Shown here piece by piece: positions 57,211 through 64,000 of a stretch of DNA of 64,000 nt. The DNA is from Larix kaempferi (Eukaryota > Streptophyta > Pinopsida > Pinales > Pinaceae). Both the position numbers and the translations under genes were made by a program. Below the pieces are notes generated by a model. It worked only from the letters and a program-made list of their open reading frames with translations. It made no database searches and was not told the origin of the DNA. The DNA is taken from positions 124,001 through 188,000 of the forward strand of contig BSBM01000965.1 in assembly GCA_027924585.1 (NCBI GenBank), given 5' to 3'. Each line of letters begins with the position of its first letter. The first letter of the stretch is position 1.

Positions 57211-58170
57211 CTAGTCTGGAAAGACTAGAATAGGCGCAGTGACCATCTTTTCTTTTAATGTGTCAAAACCCTGTTCGCATTCTGCGTTCCAAATGAACGG
57301 TGCATCCTTCTTCACTAGCTTCTCCATTGCTGCGGTTATCTGTGCATAACCCTTTATAAATTTCCTATAATATCCAGTATTGCCTAATGTAGATCGCAAC
57401 ATCTTGACTGAATTTGGCGTTGGTAAGTTTGCAATAACTGCAATCTTCGCAGTGTCTACCTTCAATCCTTGCTTACAAACAATGTGGCCAAGTAAAATTC
57501 CATAGGGCACACAGAAAATACACTTATTCAAATTCAAGGATATTTGATTTCGTCGACACTTCTCGAGCATCATGCGTAGATTCGCGCAATGATTTTTCAA
57601 TAGACCAAATACAGTCCAATCATCAAAATACGCTTCTAAAAACTTGTGCATAAAATATTTAAATGCTGTGATGACAACTCTAGAGAATATGGAAGGTGCG
57701 TTCTTTAGCCCAAAAGGCATGATGGTGTACTGGAATGACCCCCATTCTGTAGAAAATGTCGTCTTATGCCTATCCACAGGATCAATCCTGATCTGATGGT
57801 AAATAGAGAAACCATCAGTGAAAGAATATGCCTCATTTCCTCCAACATTATCAAACACTACGTCTGTGAATGGAGTAGGAAATGGGTCGTGCATGGAAGC
57901 ATCATTCAGCTTTTTGAGATCCACACAAATCCTTATCTCGCCTTTTTATTTCTTGTCTTGAACAACCATGGGGCTAATCCATTCGGATTCTTCGACTGGT
58001 TCAATGATTCCTGCTTCTAGCATCTTATCTAGCTCTGCGCGGACTTTTTCCTTATAGCGCGGATTCAATCTGTATGGACTCTACTTGACAGGCTTAGCAC
58101 TTGGCTTTAAAGGTATTTTCATGACCCCTAGGTCTCCCAAAATTCCTTTCATCTCTGTAAATTTTGTTGG
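57211..58170 (-). pseudogene. Ty3/gypsy reverse transcriptase
   Basis: The frame holds the N-terminal fingers (LDKMLEAGIIEPVEESEWIS, GEIRICVDLKKLNDASMHDP), GFSIYHQIRIDPVDRHKTTF, the TIMPFGLKNAPSIFSR box, the catalytic AYFDDWTVF (YxDD present), GLKVDTAKIAVIANLPTP and the thumb/connection (TGYYRKFIKGYAQITA, ending VFPD). Stops at two or more N-terminal positions replace Gln-type codons. Apart from those stops the catalytic Asp pair is intact. The N-terminal 80 residues are only readable through stops. Confidence 0.93.
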
Positions 58171-58179
58171 AAACAATTC

Positions 58180-58515
58180 CTAATACTCATGTAAGGTATC
58201 TGCGATCTCTGCAATACTCTGATTGTCCCAATAATCTCCTATTGATGCGAACTTCGGCTCTTTGTCTGTGCCAATGTTCACTTTTTGTGTTTTTACTGGT
58301 CCAGTCATATCTGGGATTTCCAACGGAGGTCCTTCTACCTCATGCATGCCTTCTGACTCTGGTATATCTATGTTGCGTGGGTCCTCCTCATCGTCTTCAT
58401 TTGTATCATTGGTATCTTCAACTAAGTTGTAACACTCGATAAAGTGCTCTTCATGTTCCTTCCATTCTGACTGAAGGTGCCCAGGAACACACTCTGTCCC
58501 AAAAAACTCCTGCAA
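58180..58515 (-). pseudogene. Linker region between Gag-like module and RT
   Basis: A 111-codon acidic stretch (HFIECYNLVEDTNDTNEDDE, then RNIDIPESEGMHEVEGPPLE, VNIGTDKEPKFASIGDYWDN) in frame with RT. Acidic linkers with IGDYW and similar short motifs directly before RT are known in this Ty3 family. No enzymatic motif is seen. Confidence 0.75.
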
Positions 58516-58617
58516 TGTTATGTTTTGACGAGGACAGTTGTCCTGGAATATGCGCTTCTTGATTAGCTGTAATGCTTCATGGATTAATGGATTCTCGTCT
58601 TCAAAACTGAAGTCCTT

Positions 58618-59034
58618 CTAGAAGTTCGCAGCAAGCGGCTCCCAATCAGTGAGTTCACTGGACAACTCCAGGTCTAGGTACCATTTCTCTGGGATACCCA
58701 CATCCAATGTATGTACAAATAAATGTACCCATTCTGTAAGTGGTCTTTCCACCCATGCCTTTGAACAGATTTCTATGTGCTGACTAGGGTCTGTCTGTCC
58801 ATTATACTTTTCGAAGGGTAAAGAAACCTTTTCGGCGAACCAGATCTGCATCTTAGTTCTGCATTGATCCCAAGTGGTCAATGTTTTCTTATGTGTATTC
58901 CACCATTTGGCAGGTGTATCGCATAATGCTATATCTAAAGCTGGCATTCTATGCTCATCTGGTATAGCTGCAGTATATTCCCTTATGAAACTGTAAAAAT
59001 TAGCAGAACCATCATATGTGGGAATAGGGCTCAC
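58618..59034 (-). pseudogene. Gag-like module between protease-like region and RT
   Basis: 138 codons beginning IPTYDGSANFYSFIREYT, with LDIALCDTPAKWWNTHKKTL and WDQCRTKMQIWFAEKV, the pattern of the retrotransposon gag domain. HIEICSKAWVERPLTEWVHL and VGIPEKWYLDLELSSELTDW follow. It is in the same frame as RT downstream and as the protease-like part upstream. In most Ty3 elements Gag precedes protease, so this placement is unusual; a second Gag may lie upstream, outside the window. Function in this position is not known to me. Confidence 0.8.
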
Positions 59035-59157
59035 CTCTTTTCTAATCCAGCGTAGTGATTTCGTAACCTACGCACATCTTCTTGCTGATACTTCATGCAT
59101 GTAGCTTTTCCAATTCTCCAGTCCTATATCCGAGTCAGAGATACAAGAAGTGTCACA

Positions 59158-59678
59158 TCACCAGCTGAGCATACCGTCTGCAGTAGGATTAATGTAGTCT
59201 TCCTTGTTCACAGTCAGCTGGTATAGTCGGTGTAAATCTTGAGCTTGGGATTCCTCCTGAATCACCTCACTATATCTATCACCATGTTTAGGATCTAATG
59301 GTGCGATGACCCTAAGATGCTTCCCTTCAAAGATCATCTTCTTTTTCTTCAAGTTTATGATAGCCAATTTATCCATAGCCCAATCAATTCCCAATATTGC
59401 TGGAAAAGGTTGACTATCATTGTTATACCTCAATATTACACATTATGCGTTAGTGTCGCATCCTTGTACTAGCGACCTAAACGACAGTTTCCCTTAAAGA
59501 TCATCTGAATATCCAGAGTGAAAACCATTGACTGAATACTGAAAGCAAAACCTTTTTCTGCCATCTTCCATCCCAACTTAGCCCTGTTTGTGAGCACTGC
59601 CGCTCCTTGCACATCTACAAGGGCGCGGTAGTTATCACTACCGTGCATTGCTCCTTCTCTGGGGTGCGGTACTACCAC
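59158..59678 (-). pseudogene. Retropepsin-like region of the minus-strand Ty3 element
   Basis: Two frames joined by a frameshift near 59470. The upstream one reads YRALVDVQGAAVLTNRAKLG, where a DTG/DSG active site would be expected but DVQ stands instead. The downstream one reads FPAILGIDWAMDKLAIINLK, like the ILGxDWL end of retropepsins, then VIAPLDPKHGDRYSEV and a linker. Whether this region was ever an active protease is uncertain. Further upstream the element is interrupted at 59761 by the plus-strand element. Confidence 0.7.
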
Positions 59679-59761
59679 GTTATGCTCAGTTATAGGGGCG
59701 CGGTAGTCTGAAATTAGCCTTTTTGCCTTGGATTTTGGGATTTCGACCTTCGAGGAGATTT

Positions 59762-60405
59762 TGTTGGGATTACCACCTTTGGTTCAATCCTAACTCCTTC
59801 TTTGTTTAGCTGGCTTGATCCACTAAACCCTCCATAGATCCACACTTCTCTCTTGTTGGTTAACCTTTCCATGTGCTATAAGAGAGAAGCTTTCCATGGG
59901 CCAAAGGGAGGACTTTTGGGGCATCAAACCTATGATCTTCATACTTCTGCAGAGATAGTTAGAGGAAGCACTTGGAGCTGGAAGTTGGCTTGGACATCAA
60001 GCAACTATTGTACATGACTTCAAGTTGGTAATGGAATAACTTGTCTTGTTTTCCCAAATCATTTGTGTTAATTTTGTTTTAATGATATGATTTGTATCTT
60101 TCATAGATTTAGATTCTAACTCATGTTTCAGGTTGCTAGAGAATAGTGCATTCTTGTGTCTTGGTTCCATTTTGACAGGTTCATTCGTGAGGGCTTGGAG
60201 ATTGGAGCAACTACAAAGACAAGCGTTTGGATAGAAGGTCAGTCAAACTTCTTCTACCCTTTCTAGCATTTTAATCTTGAGATGTTTGTTAGATCTAGGG
60301 ATTCAAGGTAGCATTTGTTTCCTTTTTGTCTTAGTATAGAGTCAGTATATCCTGCTTTATCCTAAGAGAGTTTCTACCTATCCGTAGGGAGAAATTTCTA
60401 CAACA
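59762..60405 (+). repeat. 5' LTR of the plus-strand Ogre-like element, 644 bp
   Basis: TGTTGGGATTACC to TTTCTACAACA, with short inverted ends TGTTG/CAACA, directly followed by the primer site. It interrupts the minus-strand Ty3 element. Confidence 0.82.
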
Positions 60406-60410
60406 AAAAC

Positions 60411-60428
60411 TGGCGACTCCGCTGGGGA
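60411..60428 (+). promoter_or_regulatory. Primer-binding site, tRNA-Arg type
   Basis: TGGCGACTCCGCTGGGGA, 5 bp after the LTR. This is the type of site reported for Ogre elements (complementary to tRNA-Arg). A decayed version is at 48334-48351. Confidence 0.88.
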
Positions 60429-60657
60429 TTTGAATCCATTTTCTTTGCTTGTGAAGTTTGCTTTCAATTTCACTCATTGATTGTAAGAATTGGGTTCTTT
60501 CACCTTCATTCACTTCCCTGCTCTCTGCATTAGACTCCTGTTACAGATCAGTAAGTCCTCTGGGTTGGAAAACCCTTGAAAAGTCAAAATCTTTTCTCAA
60601 ACTTCTGCCTCTTTCCCTCTGTTAACATAGTACCGCGCCCCCGTAACTGCCTATAGA

Positions 60658-60835
60658 GCGGTAGTACCGTGTCTTTACTGCTGTCCAGAGCGCGGTAGTC
60701 TTGCAGTACCGCCCCTTAAGCGCTGTCTACAGCGCGGTAGTCTTGCAGTACCGCTCCTTAAGCGCTGTCTACAGAGCGGTAGTCTGTCAGTACCGCTCCC
60801 AGGTGGCCTGCAGGTCTGCGGTAGTTCTTGGAAAG
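60658..60835 (+). repeat. GC-rich 42-bp tandem array of short hairpins
   Basis: GCGGTAGTCTTGCAGTACCG-type cores start at 60692, 60734 and 60776 (exact 42-bp period), with a looser copy at 60658 and a degenerate end at 60818. Each core is an inverted repeat (GCGGTA...TACCGC) that could form a 6-bp stem. The array stands out in AT-rich surroundings and lies in the untranslated leader. Confidence 0.9.
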
Positions 60836-62381
60836 TGTGTTTATTTGGTTTGTTTGGTTATTTTTGGGTCTTTTCGAGATTTGGATCCATGTTGGCCCTT
60901 TGAGTCAATACTAGGGGGCCATGAATCGTGCATCCTACAGTCGTTTTGACCCATATTAAGGTTTTGAGATCATTTTTGGTTTGGTGTGTTTGGCGTGTTT
61001 GGATTGCTTGGCATCTTATTTCCTTTACATCCTATCTGATGATTGTTTGAAAAGATTGATTCCTTACCTCTACTTTAGTTCAAAGAGAAGCTTGATTTTG
61101 TCGTTCTTTTACTATATTCATGAAATTGAAACACTAAAGTATTCTTCTTGCCTTAATTTAATCATTTGATATTCTTGGTATTACATTCATGAAAAGAAGA
61201 AATACTTGTTTCATATTTATGTGCATTTGAGTTAGACAAAATTATTAGATTCTTCTCTTTGTCTTGCATTTGATTGGAAGCATTTGTAGAACCTTTCTTT
61301 CCGTAGCTTGGATGTGTCTTTTTCAAGTGTAAAAAGATAAGAAATGAATTAGAATTATTACGTTTGGTGTTCATATGAAGAAATTTTTCATTACTTTGGG
61401 TTAGTTTTGGGTACATATTTTACTTCTTTCTATCATTTTGAAAAGAAATAAAATTGCATGTGCATTGGGTTGTGCATATTGGGAACAGAAAGAATTCTTC
61501 CTTACTTTAGCTAGTGTTCATCGAAGAGAAAGGCTCATTTCGATTCATCTTCATTTGCATGGTTTGAGTCGTCATAACACCATCAAGTTGCACTTCCATA
61601 ACCCGATTGTGTAAGACAGCCTCTAAAATTAATCTCCCTAATTAAACCAACTCTAACCTCACTTGAGGAAATCAAAAGAATTTGGTAGTTAGGTAGGACA
61701 CCGGGGATAGGCATCAAAATAATTCCCCCTTGTCATTTTCATCTGAGACATAGTCGTTGTCTTTAGGGAACTAAAATACTCTAGTATTTATTGACACGGT
61801 CACAGCTAGTTTGTGGAGGGGCCTCCTGACTGTTTTTAACTTTCAGGGGTTAAACGGCCGCGAGATTGAGAACCAGACAGACTCTGTGGAATACCGCACT
61901 CCACTTAGCCCTAAGGCAACATCGATCGCTGTCTTCTTCGGAAGGCTGAAGTTCCCAAAACCTTTTCCGACGTGTCATGAACGAGGTAGCTTAGTATCTA
62001 TTCTACTAGGGATCTTTTACCCAGGATCCATTTCGGTAGAGGGATATCCTTCCATTATTGGTCTCTCATTTTGTATTGTTCGACTTGGATTTCATCACCT
62101 TGCGAAGGATATAATTTGTTGAGGTCTCCAGCTCTTAGTTAGGAAGTTTTGCTTGCTATCTTGTAGAGGGTCTTTTTCTTTGTAGGGCTTCTTGTTGGCA
62201 TTCTGGCCGTTTTATTGTACAGCTCGCTTACTTTGGCAGCGGCCTCAGTATAGTTTTTTGAGCTTGCTCTTTTGGCCTGTGAGCCTTGTCTTTTCCTAGC
62301 TCCCCTTTCGCACGCTCGGTTGCCTGAGGGTTTTTGAGTTCTTTTTAACAAGACTTCGTCCACATCACTTAGTTTTGTTTC
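60836..62381 (+). other. 5' leader of the plus-strand Ogre-like element
   Basis: 1.5 kb of mostly non-coding sequence. A 103-codon frame at 61811-62122 has no motif I recognise and no sign of being a gene. Ogre-type elements may carry an extra ORF here; I see none in this copy. Packaging or splicing signals are possible but not identifiable. Confidence 0.6.
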
Positions 62382-63926
62382 ATGGAGAATCTACCTCCAT
62401 GCACCCATGCTCCTTCTGGGACTACCAATCCGGGGACCCCTTTTCAAGGGGTACCTTTTACTTTTCCTCCAGTTGGAGATATTGGTCCTCCCTTTATTGC
62501 CACGTTAAATCTTCCTGGATTAACCATAGGATTACCGGTATGGTTATTCAATCCGGTAATTCCGATTGCGCCCAATGTTTCGAATGTTAACTCTCCACCA
62601 CGAGAGAGTCAATCCCAAACTAATCCTTCTCCTTCTTCGTCGGATGAATCTTCTTCCGTTCCTTCTTCCTCGCCTGACCAAAGCAATAGTGTTAGTAATC
62701 AGGTGTATAAGAAGAAGAAGAAAAGGAAAGTTAAGAAGAAGAAGGATAAAAAAGAGACCAAGCGTAAACCAGTCGCCTCTAATGGTACTCATTCTACGAA
62801 AACACCCCGTAAGCCCAAGTTCCCTTGCAAACTTTGTAAGGGTGATCACCTTCTCAAGGATTGTCCTGATCTTTCCCGTGTATCAGAAGTGTGGTCTAAA
62901 AACTCCAAACCAATTGTATCGTCAACATCTGACCATCATGTCGATGACACTCCTTCGACCAGTGACCCCTTGGTGAAGGGTCGTAAGGGTAAAGTCCTAT
63001 ATCCCTGTTTGCTATGCAAGGGTATGTACCGTACTTTCCTTTGTCCAAGCATGGATGAAGCTTCGCGGTGGTTGGAAGATATTACTAGTTCTCAACTGGT
63101 GCTTCCAACAAACGATAGTAAGTTTCCCCTCGACCCCCCGCTGGTTGACCAAGTGATCAATTCAGTTTCATCTGCAATTGATCCCACTCTCCCTCCCGAG
63201 AATGAAGTGATCGAGTCGCTGCCATCCCCACTCGATCCCGCTCTTTCATTGGAGAAAGTCCAGACTGAAGCAGTCACCTTGACACAATCTTCGTCTCATT
63301 CTTATCTTCCAAGCGAGAGTGAATTGGAAACCACTGATGTTTTCCTTATTGGTTCAGAATGTCCTCAGCAAGGGGAAACCCTGTCCATTTCTACGAGACC
63401 CCCTCCAAGTACTGAGGTTATTTCCTTTGATTGGAATGGTCTAACCGAATCTCGCCTTCCTTCGAGCGTTCCTTTTCAAATATCTGTAGGAGTTTCCGAT
63501 AAAGAAATTTTTCGTACGATAGTTGATGAAGGAGCTTCTGTTAGTATTCTATCCTCAACTGCTTGGCAAGCCTTAGGTTCTCCTCGGCTTGTGCCCGTCA
63601 CTGACCAAATACTGGCTTTCAATAGAAGGCCTACTGGACCTTTAGGGTCCCTTCCTCAGTTACCTATCACTTTGGGAGGAAAAACTGTCTGTATTGATGT
63701 TATGGTCATCCAGGGTCCCTTAGATTTTAATCTACTCCTTGGACGCGATTACGTCCATGCCATGAAGGCTGTAGTGTCCTCACTCTTCCGAGTGATGTAT
63801 TTTCCCCATCATGGGAATGTTGTGACGATCGATCAGCTTTCCTTTGTGACGCCCACTCATCGCATGACTCCTAGTCACCAGACTTCCCTAAATGTTCCAC
63901 ATGTTTTAGTGGTTTCTTCCCCCTAA
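62382..63926 (+). CDS. Gag-protease of the plus-strand Ogre-like element, 514 aa
   Basis: An intact frame from ATG 62382 to TAA 63924. Residues 20-55 form the family-specific N-terminus (GVPFTFPPVGDIGPPFIATL, then LTIGLPVWLF). A Ser-rich stretch and a strongly basic Lys/Arg segment follow near residues 110-130. Then come two CX2C-type knuckles: CKLCKGDHLLKDC near residue 150, and CLLCKGMYRTFLC near 210, where the His is replaced. The protease lies at residues 350-460, with TIVDEGASVSILSSTAWQAL (Asp retained) and LLLGRDYVHAM. A classical Gag helical core is not evident. The stop sits in CCCCCTAAGGGGGG. It would supply RNA-binding protein and protease. It is the best-preserved ORF in the window, so this insertion is probably the youngest. 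Confidence 0.88.
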   Translation: MENLPPCTHAPSGTTNPGTPFQGVPFTFPPVGDIGPPFIATLNLPGLTIGLPVWLFNPVIPIAPNVSNVNSPPRESQSQTNPSPSSSDESSSVPSSSPDQSNSVSNQVYKKKKKRKVKKKKDKKETKRKPVASNGTHSTKTPRKPKFPCKLCKGDHLLKDCPDLSRVSEVWSKNSKPIVSSTSDHHVDDTPSTSDPLVKGRKGKVLYPCLLCKGMYRTFLCPSMDEASRWLEDITSSQLVLPTNDSKFPLDPPLVDQVINSVSSAIDPTLPPENEVIESLPSPLDPALSLEKVQTEAVTLTQSSSHSYLPSESELETTDVFLIGSECPQQGETLSISTRPPPSTEVISFDWNGLTESRLPSSVPFQISVGVSDKEIFRTIVDEGASVSILSSTAWQALGSPRLVPVTDQILAFNRRPTGPLGSLPQLPITLGGKTVCIDVMVIQGPLDFNLLLGRDYVHAMKAVVSSLFRVMYFPHHGNVVTIDQLSFVTPTHRMTPSHQTSLNVPHVLVVSSP

Positions 63927-64000
63927 GGGGGGACGTTGGAGCAAAGTTCTATTCTGGTGTCAAGCTCGTTAAAAAATGAAACCATCATCCCAAGCATAGT

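Larger units (their letters stand above)
59762..64000 (+). mobile_element. Ogre-like LTR retrotransposon, 5' part (runs off the window)
   Basis: A 644-bp LTR, a tRNA-Arg-type primer site, a 1.95-kb leader with a GC-rich hairpin array, and an intact gag-protease ORF. The flank before the LTR is GATTT (59757-59761); the matching right flank is outside. Its gag-protease is clearly homologous to the one at 39931-41940, although LTRs and leaders differ. Beyond the ORF stop the first unit of an AGCTCGTTAAAAA-type sequence appears, as after the other copy. Whether pol exists further on cannot be seen. Confidence 0.85.

Noticed and set aside
61811-62122. 103-codon frame in the leader of the plus-strand Ogre-like element as an ORF1
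   Set aside because: No similarity to the extra ORF at 43771-45590 and no typical motif.

Overview
This looks like nuclear DNA from a plant with a large, repeat-rich genome. A gymnosperm such as a conifer would fit the nested, decayed Ty3/gypsy, Ty1/copia and LINE families, but that is inference. Base composition is AT-rich. I see no bacterial-type gene organisation, no rRNA, tRNA or CRISPR array, and no convincing intact host gene. Almost every recognisable reading frame belongs to a mobile element, and nearly all carry in-frame stops or frameshifts.

Layout. 1-1405: 3' end of a plus-strand Ty3/gypsy element (RNase H, deleted integrase, 3' LTR). 1425-13205: minus-strand copia gag split by a complete 10.35-kb Gag-only element (2563-12914, target duplication AATAC). 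13750-16895: minus-strand Ty3-type gag split by a 2.4-kb copia deletion derivative (14230-16626, duplication GGATA). 17000-24950: mostly unassigned AT-rich DNA with an LTR-like repeat and short tandem duplications. 24960-28330: two minus-strand LINE remnants (reverse transcriptase, RNase H). 28818-33928: complete plus-strand copia-type Gag-only element (duplication ATCTG) with an unusual membrane-segment-bearing second reading frame, itself split by a solo LTR (31082-32634, duplication GGTTG). 34831-49371: 14.5-kb minus-strand Ogre/Tat-like element with an extra upstream ORF and gag-protease but no recognisable pol. Its 3' LTR holds two solo LTRs, and removing them leaves 1018 bp against 1017 bp for the 5' LTR. 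49406-50265: minus-strand Ty3 integrase fragment. 50277-59761: minus-strand Ty3 element with 3' LTR, a 967-codon extra ORF behind its own TATA-like box, then integrase, RNase H, RT, a Gag-like module and a protease-like module. 59762-64000: 5' part of a plus-strand Ogre-like element (LTR, tRNA-Arg-type primer site, GC-rich 42-bp hairpin array, intact 514-aa gag-protease ORF), inserted in the preceding element.

How it works together. Three of the four elements whose internal region can be largely read have lost RT and integrase but kept LTRs, primer sites and Gag or Gag-protease. They would have needed enzymes from relatives. The enzyme-coding copies present are dead: each of three integrases has lost its catalytic region in a different way. 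The most unusual items are the copia-type Gag-only element with a membrane-type C-terminal extension, the long 3' ORF at 51985-54885, and the shared modules and minisatellites in the non-autonomous elements.
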